A DNA stretch of 64,000 bases, from assembly GCA_963714255.1 (NCBI GenBank), contig CAVQNU010000027.1, positions 372,001 through 436,000 of the forward strand, read 5' to 3'. The position numbers and the translations under genes were made by a program. Below, piece by piece: positions 46,589-56,071 of this stretch. Numbering within the stretch: position 1 is the stretch's first letter; each line of letters starts with the position of its first letter. The notes below the pieces were generated by a model. That model did no database searches, was not told the DNA's origin, and saw nothing but the letters and a program-made list of their open reading frames with translations. Source of the DNA: Rhodovastum sp963714255. GTDB lineage: Bacteria; Pseudomonadota; Alphaproteobacteria; Acetobacterales; Acetobacteraceae.

Positions 46589-47563
46589 ATGTCTGGCATG
46601 CGTTTCCTGGCCTTCGCGCTGGTTGTTCTTGCCGGTGCGCCGTCCGCCTCGGCGCAGTCCGCCCTCGGTGACCGGCGGCTGGCTTTGCCCGGCGGCGGCG
46701 CGGTGCCGGTTTTCGCCACGGCGGAATGGGATGGCGGCGCGGTGCACCGGGCCGTGGTCGTGGTGCATGGCCACGGGCGCGATGCCGCCGGCTATTTCGC
46801 CGCCCTGCGCCGCGCCCGCACGGCGGCCGGCGCCGAAGCACTCCTCATCGCGCCGCATTTCCTCGCCGCCTCCGATCTCGGAGACGCCGGTCTGCTGTGC
46901 TGGGGCAGCGGAAGCTGGATGGCCGGTCTGCCGGCCCGCGGGCCGAGCGCCGCCAGCGCCTTCGACGTGCTGGACGCAATGCTGGCGCGCCTCTCCGACC
47001 GGACGCTGTTTCCCGCCCTGACCGATATCGTGCTGGCCGGGCATTCCGCAGGCGCGCAGCTTGTCCAGCGCTATGCGGCGGTCGGCCGCGGCGCGGGGGC
47101 GCATGTGCATGTCCGCTACGTGGTCGCCAACCCGTCCAGCTATCTCTGGTTCGGCCCCGACCGCCCGGGTCCCGACGGACGGCCCGCCCCGTTTGCGGGC
47201 GCCGCCGCGTGTCCGGGCTGGAATGATTGGAAATACGGTCTCGCCGGCGGATTGCCGCCCTACGTGGTGGATAGCCCGGCCACGCTGGAGGCACGCTACG
47301 TCAGCCGCGATCTGGTCTATCTGCTGGGCGCGGAGGATACCGACCCCCAGCAGCGCGACCTCGACCGCAGTTGCGCCGGGCTGGCCGAAGGGCCGAACCG
47401 GCTTGCCCGCGGGTACGCCTTCCTGGCGCATTTGCAGGCACGGCACGGTGCGCTGCCGACCCAGACCGTGCATGAGGTGCCGGGGGTCGCGCATGCCGGC
47501 GCCCGCATGCTGAACTCGCCTTGCGGCCTCGCCGCGTTGTTCGACGTAAGGGGGTGCGAATGA
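46589..47563 (+). CDS. secreted alpha/beta-hydrolase-like protein
   Basis: About 324 residues with a signal peptide (MRFLAFALVVLAGAPSASA). The mature part looks like an alpha/beta hydrolase: AVVVVHGHGRDAAGYFAAL, the nucleophile elbow VLAGHSAGAQLVQRY and a late His (VPGVAHAGARML). The family has no assigned substrate. Start choice is open: the ATG at 46589 follows the terminator T-run and lacks a ribosome site, as does the ATG at 46598, so the transcript may be leaderless. The stop overlaps the thioesterase ATG (ATGA). Confidence 0.78.
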   Translation: MSGMRFLAFALVVLAGAPSASAQSALGDRRLALPGGGAVPVFATAEWDGGAVHRAVVVVHGHGRDAAGYFAALRRARTAAGAEALLIAPHFLAASDLGDAGLLCWGSGSWMAGLPARGPSAASAFDVLDAMLARLSDRTLFPALTDIVLAGHSAGAQLVQRYAAVGRGAGAHVHVRYVVANPSSYLWFGPDRPGPDGRPAPFAGAAACPGWNDWKYGLAGGLPPYVVDSPATLEARYVSRDLVYLLGAEDTDPQQRDLDRSCAGLAEGPNRLARGYAFLAHLQARHGALPTQTVHEVPGVAHAGARMLNSPCGLAALFDVRGCE

Positions 47564-48111
47564 GCTTTCCCGCGCCGTTCGCCGCGTTCGAGGGCGCGGT
47601 GCGCCCGGAATGGATCGACAGCAACGACCACATGAACCTGGCCTATTACGTGGTGCTGTTCGACCAGGGCACCGACGCGATCTATGAAGCGATGGGCCTG
47701 GGCCAAGCGTATCGCGCGACCGAACACGGCACGTTCGCGGCCGAGACCCATACGATTTATGCCTCCGAACTCCTGTTGGGCGACCGCGTCCGGGTGACCA
47801 GCCAGATTATCGACCTGGACGAGAAGCGGCTGCATCTGGCGCACGAGATGCACCGCGTGGCGGACGGGGCGCTGGCCGCGGCGCAGGAGTTGCTGCTGTT
47901 GCATGTCGATCTGCGGGTGCGCAGGGTCGTGCCCTGGCTGGCGCAGGTGTATTCGCGCATGCAGGTTGCGGCAGCGGCACACCGGGAACTGACCAGGCCA
48001 GATTGGGTGGGGCGGCGGGTCGGGTTGTGCCGGGGCGCTGCCCCGGACCCCGGCAGGGGCTTTGCCCCTGCACCCCACCAGGGGCCAAAGGCCCCTGGAC
48101 CCCTGACTTAA
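47560..48111 (+). CDS. thioesterase-family hotdog protein
   Basis: A 183-residue protein with a 4HBT/FatB-like hotdog domain in residues 1-145: PEWIDSNDHMNLAYYVVLFDQG holds the typical Asp/His region, then SELLLGDRVRVTSQIIDLDEK. It should hydrolyse an acyl-CoA (carnitine-related in some homologues). The ATG overlaps the stop of the upstream hydrolase, so they are coupled. The last ~30 residues (from CRGAAPDPG on) are the translation of repeat copy 10, so the original C-terminus has been replaced or extended by the element. Confidence 0.85.
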   Translation: MSFPAPFAAFEGAVRPEWIDSNDHMNLAYYVVLFDQGTDAIYEAMGLGQAYRATEHGTFAAETHTIYASELLLGDRVRVTSQIIDLDEKRLHLAHEMHRVADGALAAAQELLLLHVDLRVRRVVPWLAQVYSRMQVAAAAHRELTRPDWVGRRVGLCRGAAPDPGRGFAPAPHQGPKAPGPLT

Positions 48112-48170
48112 AGAGCGGAGTCAAGGGGTCCACCGGCCCCTTGCGGGTCCAGGGCAGAGCCCTGGCCTTA
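48029..48170. repeat. palindromic repeat copy 10
   Basis: GCCGGGGCGCTGCCCCGGACCCC start, paired CAGGGGC stems, CTGACTTAAAGAGCGGAGTCA in the centre and GCGGGTCCAGGGCAGAGCCCTGGCC at the end. It fills the gap between convergent thioesterase and ygfZ genes and provides the thioesterase stop codon. Confidence 0.88.
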
Positions 48171-48992
48171 ACTTTGCGCCAAAGGCAGCTTCACCCACCT
48201 GGGTACCCGAGGCGTCACCACCACCTCACCGCACACGAGCCCGCCCCCCTCCAGCGCGTCCAGCCGCAGCATCGCCAGCGCCTGCGCCCCGCGTCCGCTC
48301 CGCAGCGTGCCGACCTCCAGCCCGTCGCGAAACACCGGGGTGCCGGGCGCCGGCAGGGTACCCGCCACATCCACCGGCACCAGCCGGCGCTTGACCAGGC
48401 CGCGATACCGCGTGCGGGCGGTCAGTTCCTGGCCCATGTAGCAGCCTTTGCTCCAGGACACGCCGTTTAGCTCGTCGAACCCCGCCTCCAGCAGCAATGT
48501 TTTGTCCGGTTCAAGATCGCCGGCATCGGGCAGACCGAGGGCAATCCGGTGCGCATCCCAGTCCGCCTCGCTGGCGTCGGCACGCAACGGACGCGGCGAA
48601 AGAATGCGCCACCCGGCCTCCGGCAGCCGCGGATCGGGGGCGCTGATGCTGCCCGGCGGGGGTTCCGGCACGCCGCCCCAGGCGGCATGCACCGCCCATT
48701 CGTCGCTTGCGTCACGCAGGGTGGCCCGGGAGCGCAGACGAAAACGCGACAGTTTCGTCACCAGCATCGCCAGATGGGCGCGCGGGCAGTCCAGAAACAG
48801 GCGCTCGCCCTCGGCGAGGACGAAGAAATCGGTCAGCCACTTGCCCTGCGGCGACAAAAGCGCGGTCCAGACGGCCCGGCCCTGGGCTGCCTGGGTTACG
48901 TCGTTCGACACCAGGCCCTGCAGGAAGGACACGCGGTCCTCACCAGCGACCTCGACAACGCCGCGGGACGGAAGATACGCCAGATGGGTCAT
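48168..48992 (-). CDS. ygfZ: folate-dependent YgfZ-family protein
   Basis: A 274-residue YgfZ/IBA57-type protein, folate-binding and needed for assembly or repair of certain Fe-S enzymes. The signature KGCYMGQELTARTRYRG is present, with Cys184. The N-terminal glycine-cleavage-T-like fold is visible as DRVSFLQGLVSNDV. An ATG seven codons upstream (49013) is an alternative start with no better site. It is divergent from the cbpA gene at 49137. Confidence 0.92.
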   Translation of the reverse strand: MTHLAYLPSRGVVEVAGEDRVSFLQGLVSNDVTQAAQGRAVWTALLSPQGKWLTDFFVLAEGERLFLDCPRAHLAMLVTKLSRFRLRSRATLRDASDEWAVHAAWGGVPEPPPGSISAPDPRLPEAGWRILSPRPLRADASEADWDAHRIALGLPDAGDLEPDKTLLLEAGFDELNGVSWSKGCYMGQELTARTRYRGLVKRRLVPVDVAGTLPAPGTPVFRDGLEVGTLRSGRGAQALAMLRLDALEGGGLVCGEVVVTPRVPRWVKLPLAQS

Positions 48993-49136
48993 GCCGCCCA
49001 AGGTGGGGGTCATTCCGGCCGGCAGCAAGGCCGGTCGTGCGCCCGGCCCCGCTTGAACCGCGGCCCCGCCGATCCCAGGTTTTCTTCGTGCGGACCCGGA
49101 ACGCACGATCCCCGCCGCATCCCCCAGGACATATTC

Positions 49137-50087
49137 ATGGCTGCACGCGATCCTTACGAGGTTCTGGGGCTGAAGCCCGGCGCGAGCGAGAAGGACATCC
49201 GCGCCGCCTATCGCAAGCTCGCCAAAAAGCATCACCCCGACCTGAATCCAGGCAACCAGCAGGCGGAGGAGCGTTTCAAGGAGATCTCCGCCGCCAACGA
49301 GCTGCTGTCGGACGCCGACAAGCGGGCCCGCTACGACCGCGGCGAAATCGACGCCTCCGGGCAGGAACGGCCCGAGCGCCCGTCGTACCGCCGCCACGCC
49401 GAAGGGCAGCAAGGCCGGCGCTACCGGCCCGGCCCCGATAGCGGCTTCGACTCCACGATCGACGAGGCGGAAATCGGCGACATTTTCGCCGAACTGTTCC
49501 GCCGCGGCGGCGGTGCAGAAGGCAGGGCGGGGCCGAACATACGCATGCGTGGGCACGACCAGAGCTATATCCTCGCGGTCGAGTTCCTCGACGCGGTGAA
49601 TGGGGCGACAAGGCGGCTGGCCCTGCCGGACGGCAAGCACCTCGATGTGCGCGTCCCCGTGGGCATCGAGGACGGCCAGGTGCTGCGCCTCAAGGGTCAG
49701 GGCGATCCCGGCCTGAACGGCGGCCCCGCCGGCGACGCGCTGATCGAAATCCGGGTGATCCCGCACGCGTTCTTCCGGCGCGACGGAAACGACATCCGCC
49801 TCGAGGTGCCGGTGACCCTGACCGAGGCGGTGCTCGGTGGCAAAATCACCGTGCCCACGCCCACCGGCAATGTCAGCGTCACCGTGCCGCGGCATTCCGA
49901 CACCGGCGCCCAGCTCCGCCTGCGCGGCAAGGGCGTGCCGGCGCATGGCGGCGAGCCTGCGGGGGACGCCTATGTCACCCTCAAGGTCATGCTCGGCGAG
50001 GTGGACCCGGCACTGGAACGCTTCCTGGGCGACCACAAGCCGCCGCATGCCGCCAACCCGCGCCGCGCGATGACGGACGAGCGATAA
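49137..50087 (+). CDS. cbpA: DnaJ-like co-chaperone (CbpA type)
   Basis: A 316-residue type II/III J-protein. Residues 1-70 are the J-domain with the HPD motif in KKHHPDLNPGN, which stimulates DnaK. It lacks the DnaJ cysteine-rich zinc domain; the linker is Gly/Arg-rich, and the C-terminal substrate-binding domain holds KHLDVRVPVGIEDGQVLRLK and VPTPTGNVSVTVPRHSDTGA. AGGA lies eight bases upstream of the ATG. A cbpM-like modulator follows 12 bases after the stop. Confidence 0.93.
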   Translation: MAARDPYEVLGLKPGASEKDIRAAYRKLAKKHHPDLNPGNQQAEERFKEISAANELLSDADKRARYDRGEIDASGQERPERPSYRRHAEGQQGRRYRPGPDSGFDSTIDEAEIGDIFAELFRRGGGAEGRAGPNIRMRGHDQSYILAVEFLDAVNGATRRLALPDGKHLDVRVPVGIEDGQVLRLKGQGDPGLNGGPAGDALIEIRVIPHAFFRRDGNDIRLEVPVTLTEAVLGGKITVPTPTGNVSVTVPRHSDTGAQLRLRGKGVPAHGGEPAGDAYVTLKVMLGEVDPALERFLGDHKPPHAANPRRAMTDER

Positions 50088-50099
50088 AAAGGGGGAGGC

Positions 50100-50423
50100 A
50101 TGATCACCATCGACATCCTGTGCCGAACCGTCCCCGGCCTGAAGCCGGAGGAGATCGAGCAGTGGATCGGCAATGCCTGGCTGCGCGCCGAGGGCGCCCC
50201 CGGGCAGTACCGCTTCCGCGATATCGACGTGGCCCGGGTCCGGCTGATCGCCGAACTGCGGCACGAGCTGGGCATCGATGAGGAGGCTTTGCCGATCGTG
50301 CTCTCGCTGGTCGACCAGCTGTATGCGACGCGCCGGCAAATGTACCGGCTGCGCCGGGCGGTCGAGGAGGCGGCGCCGGAGGATGTTCGGCGGGCGATCC
50401 TGGGCGTGCTGGCGGGAAGGTGA
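50100..50423 (+). CDS. cbpM: CbpM-like chaperone modulator
   Basis: A 107-residue MerR-HTH/CbpM-type protein (VPGLKPEEIEQWIGNAWL, YRFRDIDVARVRLIAELRHELGI, LSLVDQLYATRRQMYRLRRA). In E. coli CbpM binds the J-domain of CbpA and inhibits it, so it likely tunes the upstream co-chaperone. GGGGGAGG lies close before the ATG and fits a cbpA-cbpM operon. Confidence 0.88.
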   Translation: MITIDILCRTVPGLKPEEIEQWIGNAWLRAEGAPGQYRFRDIDVARVRLIAELRHELGIDEEALPIVLSLVDQLYATRRQMYRLRRAVEEAAPEDVRRAILGVLAGR

Positions 50424-50540
50424 AAGGAAGGAAGGCCAAGGAGGAGTGGCCCCCTGGACCCCGCCACTTTAGACAAAAGGAATGGGTTCCAAGGGGCCAC
50501 TGCCCCTTGGCGGGTCCAGGGCAGAGCCCTGGCCTTCCTT
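50424..50540. repeat. palindromic repeat copy 11
   Basis: AAGGAAGGAAGGCCAAGG start, GGCCCCCTGGACCCCGCC, CTTTAGACAAAAGGAATGGG centre and GCGGGTCCAGGGCAGAGCCC end with CTTCCTT. It follows the cbpM stop by one base and may terminate that operon. Confidence 0.87.
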
Positions 50541-50617
50541 CGGATAACGCGGAACCTTCAGTTATGTCCCGCCCGGCAGCGTGGCATGCTGCCGCCACCA
50601 ACCCGCCGGAGACCCGC

Positions 50618-51526
50618 ATGCTCAACCCATTCGCCGGCCCCGGCCGCTTCTTCAAGGGCAATTTGCACACCCATTCCACCAGCTCGGACGGGATGCTGGA
50701 GCCGCACGCCGTCTGCGCGCGCTACCGCGACGCCGGCTACGATTTCCTCGCCCTGACCGACCATTTCCTGCCGAAATACGGGTTTCCCATCGTCGATACC
50801 CGACCATTCCGGACCAACCGGTTCACCACCATCCTCGGCGCCGAGGTGCACGCACCGGCCACCGAACTGGGCGAGATGTGGCACATTCTCGCGGTCGGCC
50901 TGCCCGCCGATTTCGCCCCCACCCCGGCGGCGGAGCGCGGGCCGGCACTGGCCGCACGTGCCGCGGCCGCCGGCGCCTTCGTGGCGATCGCCCACCCGGC
51001 CTGGTACGGCCTGACCGTCGCCGACGCCGACAGCATCGAGGCCGCCCATGCGGTAGAGGTCTACAACCACACCGGCGCGGTAAAGACCGATCGCGGCGAT
51101 GGCTGGGGCCTGCTGGACGCACTGCTGGCGCGCGGCCGCCGCCTGCTGGCCTGCGCCACCGACGACGCGCATTTCCGCTTTGCCGACAGCTTCGGCGGCT
51201 GGGTGATGGTGAAGACGGACACGCTGGAGCCGGAGGCGCTGCTGGCGGCGCTGAAATCCGGCCGCTACTATTCCAGCCAGGGCCCGGAAATCCACGCCAT
51301 CACGGTCGGACGCGACGAGGTGGCGATCGAATGCAGCCCGGCCAGCACAATCATGCTGCTCGGCCGCGGATCGCAGTGCGCCACCGTGTTCGGCGACGGG
51401 TTGCGTCAGGCGCGCCTGTCGCTCGATGCGCTGAAGTCCGGCGGGCATATCCGCGTCGTGGTGGTGGATGGGCAGGGAAAGCGCGCCTGGAGCAATCCGG
51501 TCTGGCTCGACACCTTTCCGGCCTGA
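50618..51526 (+). CDS. PHP-domain metal-dependent hydrolase
   Basis: A 302-residue cytoplasmic PHP-fold protein. Metal ligands are visible as NLHTHSTSSDG (His17, His19), FLALTDHF, and VAIAHPAWYGL; the C-terminal half carries EVYNHTGAVKT and a late ATDDAHFR. The family includes histidinol phosphatases, exonuclease-type and CehA/McbA-like hydrolases; the CehA-like group fits best, but substrate is unknown. GGAG is seven bases before the ATG at 50618, which was chosen over a longer frame running through repeat copy 11. Confidence 0.85.
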   Translation: MLNPFAGPGRFFKGNLHTHSTSSDGMLEPHAVCARYRDAGYDFLALTDHFLPKYGFPIVDTRPFRTNRFTTILGAEVHAPATELGEMWHILAVGLPADFAPTPAAERGPALAARAAAAGAFVAIAHPAWYGLTVADADSIEAAHAVEVYNHTGAVKTDRGDGWGLLDALLARGRRLLACATDDAHFRFADSFGGWVMVKTDTLEPEALLAALKSGRYYSSQGPEIHAITVGRDEVAIECSPASTIMLLGRGSQCATVFGDGLRQARLSLDALKSGGHIRVVVVDGQGKRAWSNPVWLDTFPA

Positions 51527-51611
51527 TCCCACCATGCACTCCGGGCGGCGCCGCCACGATTCCGCCATTCCCGTCGCCAAAGAAAGCCGAATCGTGCAAG
51601 AGGGCGGACAG

Positions 51612-53043
51612 ATGGTTTGTGTGTTGCTCCGGTCGAAAACTGTGTGGCGTTCGGTCATGTTTGCGGGCTTGCTTGCCGCCGTGACCAGCCCCTGCGCCGC
51701 CCAGCCCCTACCCGCCTACAACGCCGACATCGCCCAGACCTCCATTTCGGGCATTTCCGCCGGCGCCTATATGGCCGTGCAGTTCGGCACGGCCTGGTCG
51801 TCAATCATCAAGGGCGTCGGCGCAATTGCCGGCGGACCGTACGGCTGCTCCGAGGGGTCGCTGGCGGCGGCGCTCAGCACCTGCGTTCTCGGCGTGCCCC
51901 GCCGGAATCTGGCTGAGCTGATCGCACGCACCAATGGATGGAGCGGCCACGGCGATATCGACGATCCTGCCAACATCGCCGCGCAGAAGATCTACCTGTT
52001 CCACGGCTACAACGACCAGGTGGTCGCCCGGCCGGTGAGCGACTGGCTGCGTGACTTCTACGCGCATTACCTCAACGCCAACACGACAAACCTGTTCTAC
52101 CAGACCGCCATCGGGGCGGGGCACGCGCAGGTGACCATCGCTTATGGCAGCAAATGCGCCGACAATGGCGGGGAATACATCAACAAATGCCGCTATGATC
52201 AGGCCGGTATCATCCTGCAGCATATCTACGGCGCGCTAAACCCGCGCAATGATGGCGCATTGACCGGGCGGCTTCTGCGTTTCAGCCAGGCCGACTTCAC
52301 CGCACCGGACGAGCCGATCGACGAAAGCCTGAACGCCCTCGGTTTCGCTTACGTGCCGGACGCCTGCCAGAAGCAGAACCCTTGCCGGGTCCACATTGTC
52401 CTGCATGGCTGCCTGCAATCGCTCGGCTATGTTGGCAATAATTTCGTGAAACATGCCGGTTACAATGAATGGGCCGACGCCAACAACCTTATTATCCTTT
52501 ATCCGGAAACGGATACCCTGCCGGTGACCATCCAGGGCATCACCAATCCCGAGTTCATGCTGGGACTGGTGGGGCTTTCTCGATGCCGATCCGATGGAGC
52601 AGCCCACCTACCTGCTGAAATCCGGCAAGCAGATCCACGCCATCAAGGCGATGCTCGACCGTCTGACCAGCGGCGCTCCCGTCAAGCAGCCGGCGCCGGC
52701 CGCGCCGTCGCAGCCCGCCGAACCACCGCTGCCGGCGGCACCCGCGACGGTGCTGGCGCCGGACCGCAGCGACACCGCCATCGATCTCGTCTGGTCGGCG
52801 ATCCCGGACGTCGACCGCTACGATGTATTCCGCGCCGGCCCGGACGACGCAGCGTTCAGCCAGATCGGCACCGTCTCTGGCCTGAGCTATGCGGATGCGG
52901 GACTGCGGCCGGCGACGCTCTACCGCTACGAGGTGCGGGCCTGGTCGGCCTCCGCCACCGCCCCGTTTTCCCCGGTCGCGTCAGCTTCCACCTTGCCGCC
53001 GCCGCCGCCTTGCGATGATCCCGGAAACTGCCCGGTACGCTGA
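51612..53043 (+). CDS. secreted PHA/PHB depolymerase with Fn3 domain (one-base frameshift)
   Basis: A short-chain polyhydroxyalkanoate depolymerase, about 476 residues when restored, with a signal peptide (WRSVMFAGLLAAVTSPCAA). The nucleophile is Ser49 in SISGISAGAYMAVQ; the His/Cys-rich HIVLHGCLQSLGYVGNNF and YPETDTLPVT follow. Near NPE the frame breaks by an extra T (TT at 52554-52555, GAGTTCATG for GAGTCATG); restoring it gives SCWDWWGFLDADPMEQP, the family's CWDWWG text. A Pro-rich linker and a C-terminal fibronectin type III domain (DLVWSAIPDVDRYDVFR) complete it. It would release hydroxyalkanoate monomers outside the cell. Confidence 0.85.
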
Positions 53044-53063
53044 ACCCGGTTCGGACCGGCGCC

Positions 53064-55341
53064 TCATGCAGCCGGCTGCAACGGGCGTGGCTTGCCGTGC
53101 ACCAGCAGCGTCATCGCTGCGCCTGCCTCAAGCACCGCCTCGACCTCCTGCCCGCCCTGCGTCACGCGGATGCGCACCCGCCGCTCCCGCCAGCACAGGC
53201 GGAACTGCAGGCTGCGCCAGTGCGGCGGCAGACGCGGCTGTAGCGACGGGGCCTCGCCGGCCAGCGACAGCCCGGCAAAGCCCAGCATCACGGCCTGCCA
53301 CAGCCCGCCGAGGGCGGCGATATGCACACCGCCCGCGCTGTCGGCCGCGCTGTCGGACAGATCGATCGCAGCCGTGTCGCGCAGATAGCGCAGCGCCACC
53401 TCCATCTCGCCGAGCTGTGCCGCCACCAGCGCATGCATCGACCGGCTGAGCGAGCTGCCATGCGCCGTGCGCGGTTCGTAGGCGCGGAAATTCGCCAGCC
53501 GCGTCGCCGGGTCGAACGCGTCGGGCAGCAGCGCCAGCAGCGCCACCACATCGGCCTGCTTGACCACCTGCGACCGCTGCGTCCGCTCACGGCCCAGCAC
53601 CACGTCGACCGGCAGATGGCGGCCGGCGTAGCGGGTGAGATCCACCGGCTCCAGGCGGAAGAACCCGGCGAACTGCTCGATCAACCCGGTCACTTCGTCG
53701 AGCCCGGTCACCAGCGTGCGCGCCGCTTCGGCCCATTGCGCCAGTTCGGCCGCGTCCAGCCCAAGCTGCCCCGCCAGCACGTCCCACCGCTCCGGCCAGC
53801 GCGTGCGCAGCAGTTCCGCCAACTCCAGCGCGCGGAGGATATTCCAGCGCGCCATCATGTTGGTGTAGGCGTTGTCGTCCACGCCCTCGTGGTATTCGTC
53901 GGGCCCGATCACGCCGCGGATATGCCGCCTGCCGTCTGCTTCCAGCGTCGCCCGGCTGGCCCAAAACCGCGCCGTCTCCAGCATGATCTGCGCGCCCGCC
54001 GCCAGCAGGAATTCGTCGTCGCCGGTCGCGCGCCAGTAGTGCCACACCGCATAGGCCACGTCGGCGGCGATATGCTGCTCCTGCTTGCCGGACAGCACTT
54101 CCACCGGCGTGCCGGCCGGTCCGATCACGTGCTCGGGCGTGGTCTCCTCGCCGGTGTCGGCCGATTCCCAGGCATACAGCGCCCCGCGCCAGCCGCCGCG
54201 CGCCGCCTTGGCGCGCGCGCCGGCCAGGGTGCGGAACCGGTACGTCAGCAGCGTCCGCGCCGCCTTCGGCCAGGTGGCGATGTAGAACGGCAGCAGGTAG
54301 ATCTCGGTGTCCCAGAACACATGGCCGAGATAGGAATCGCCGGTCAGCCCGCGCGCGCCCACGGACACCCGCGGATCGTCGGGATTGGCCGCGCTGTTCA
54401 GGTGGTACACGGCGAAGCGCAGCGCCCGCTCCATCTCCGGATCGCCGTCGATGGCGATGTCGCTGGCCTGCCAGCGACGGTCCCAGGCGGCTTCATGCGC
54501 GGTGCGCACCCCCTCGCCGCCCGCCGCCCATGCCCCTGCCAGCGACTCCGTGGCCGGCGGCCCGGGGTCCTCGGCCGGGGTTTCGGTCCGCGCCACCGCA
54601 ACCATCCGCTCCAGCCGCGCCGCCTGCCCGGCCACCGACCGCCACCGCCAGGTCCAGCGCAACGCGCCAGTGGTTTCCGGCGTCAGCGCAAGTCCGCCGA
54701 GATCAACTCCAGCCGCTCCGGCCATGGCCACGGATTTTCCCGAAATCGGCGGTGCGCCAGACGGCAAGCTCCGCCTCGTTGCGGACCGGCTCCATGCCCA
54801 GCCCCGCCGCCTCGAAACACGCCTCCAGCGTCACCTCGATGCCGTCGCGGTCGAGCTCTAGCTGGCAGATTTGCAGCCCCAGCGCGCGATCGTCCTGGGA
54901 AACCAGCCGCAGCGTCCGCACCAGCGCGACCACGCCCGAGGGCGCGCGCTGCCGCCACACGGCCAGCAGCGTGCCGCGCCGCATGTCCAGCGTGCGGCGG
55001 TGCTCCAGCAGCGTGCCGCGGCGCGCCAGCAGCACCTCGCCGTCAAGCAGGATGCGCACGCGCAGCCAGTCCGCCACCGGCACCAGCGCCGGCACCGGTG
55101 GATCGATATTGGGCGTGTCGAACAGCCCGGCGACATAGGTGCGCGGCCACGACGCCCAGGCCGGCGAGGGCAGCCAGTTCATCCAGCTTGCGCCCCGGCT
55201 GACCGCGCGGGCCGCGCGCACGCCCAGGAATCCGTTGCCGACGGCGAAGCGCGATTCGATGCCGCTCTCGCGCAGCACGTCGATACCCTGCGCGTGCAGC
55301 ACCCAGCCCGGATCGTCGGTCGGCTCCAGCGCGTCCGGCAT
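53064..55341 (-). CDS. glycoside hydrolase family 65 disaccharide phosphorylase (one-base frameshift)
   Basis: A GH65 enzyme of about 758 residues when restored, which phosphorolyses an alpha-linked disaccharide (trehalose, kojibiose, maltose or similar) to glucose 1-phosphate type products. The N-terminal super-sandwich domain begins MPDALEPTDDPGWVLHAQG and SRFAVGNGFLGVR. An extra T (AAA at 54743-54745 on plus, GATTTCGGG for GATTCGGG) breaks the frame after WRTAD; corrected it reads SGKSVAMAGAAGVDLGG. The catalytic barrel has the general-acid motif VIGPDEYHEGVDDNAYTN. The next gene is a beta-phosphoglucomutase-like HAD enzyme, the expected partner for beta-glucose 1-phosphate. Confidence 0.88.
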
Positions 55342-55355
55342 GCCGGTCGGCTCCT

Positions 55356-56069
55356 TCAGATGTCGCGCCGCCGCAGCGTGCCGGCCGCCAGCGCGTCGAT
55401 GTCCACCTGGTCCAAATCCGTCACCACCAGCCCGGCGCCGGCCTGCTCCAGCAACGCCGAATCGCCCAGCCGGGCGACCCCCAGCGCCGCCATGCCGCCC
55501 GCCCGCGCCGCCTCGATGCCCGCCGGTGCATCCTCGACCACCACGCAGCGCGCCGGCTCGGCCCGCAGCGACGCGGCGGCGAGCAGAAAGATATCCGGGG
55601 CCGGCTTGCCGTGCGGCACGTCGCGGCCGGACAGATCGGTATCCATCACATCGGCCAGGGATCGGCCGTCCTCAAGGCGCACCTGGCGCAGCATCGCCGG
55701 CGCATTCTTCGACGACGAGGCCGCCGCCAGCCGCAGGCCGCGCGCATGCAGCCCCTGCGCCAGCCGCACCGCATCGGCAAAGGCGGTGAACGCGCCCGCC
55801 GCGATCAGACCTTCCAGCACATGGTGCTTGCGCTCGGCGTAGGCCTCCGCCCGCCCCGCCGCATCCGCGACACCCAGTCCCTCGAGCGCCGCCAGCGCCC
55901 CGTCCGCCCGCGGCTTGCCGGCCACCTGCGCCTGATAGAACCCGGTGGTGAACCGCGCCGGATCGGCAAACCCCGTCAGCGCCTCCCGCCAGGCACGCTC
56001 GTGCGGCGAAGCAAGCAGCACCCCATCCACGTCGAAAATCGCCGCCTGGAGGGTGCGATCACCGACCAT
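55356..56069 (-). CDS. beta-phosphoglucomutase-like HAD hydrolase
   Basis: A 237-residue HAD-superfamily enzyme. The nucleophile motif is FDVDGVLL (Asp13, Asp15), followed by a cap domain, AASSSKNAPAMLRQ (motif II), KPAPDIFLLAA (Lys, motif III) and VVVEDAPAGIEAARAGGM (motif IV). It is close to beta-phosphoglucomutase, which converts beta-glucose 1-phosphate to glucose 6-phosphate, in keeping with the GH65 gene 14 bases downstream. The ATG at 56069 lies two bases after the SDR stop. Confidence 0.88.
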   Translation of the reverse strand: MVGDRTLQAAIFDVDGVLLASPHERAWREALTGFADPARFTTGFYQAQVAGKPRADGALAALEGLGVADAAGRAEAYAERKHHVLEGLIAAGAFTAFADAVRLAQGLHARGLRLAAASSSKNAPAMLRQVRLEDGRSLADVMDTDLSGRDVPHGKPAPDIFLLAAASLRAEPARCVVVEDAPAGIEAARAGGMAALGVARLGDSALLEQAGAGLVVTDLDQVDIDALAAGTLRRRDI

Positions 56070-56071
56070 GC

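Noticed and set aside
48993..50339. Long minus-strand frame fused upstream of ygfZ, across cbpA
   Set aside because: The upstream part is antisense to the J-protein gene; YgfZ begins at MTHLAYLPSRG with normal length.
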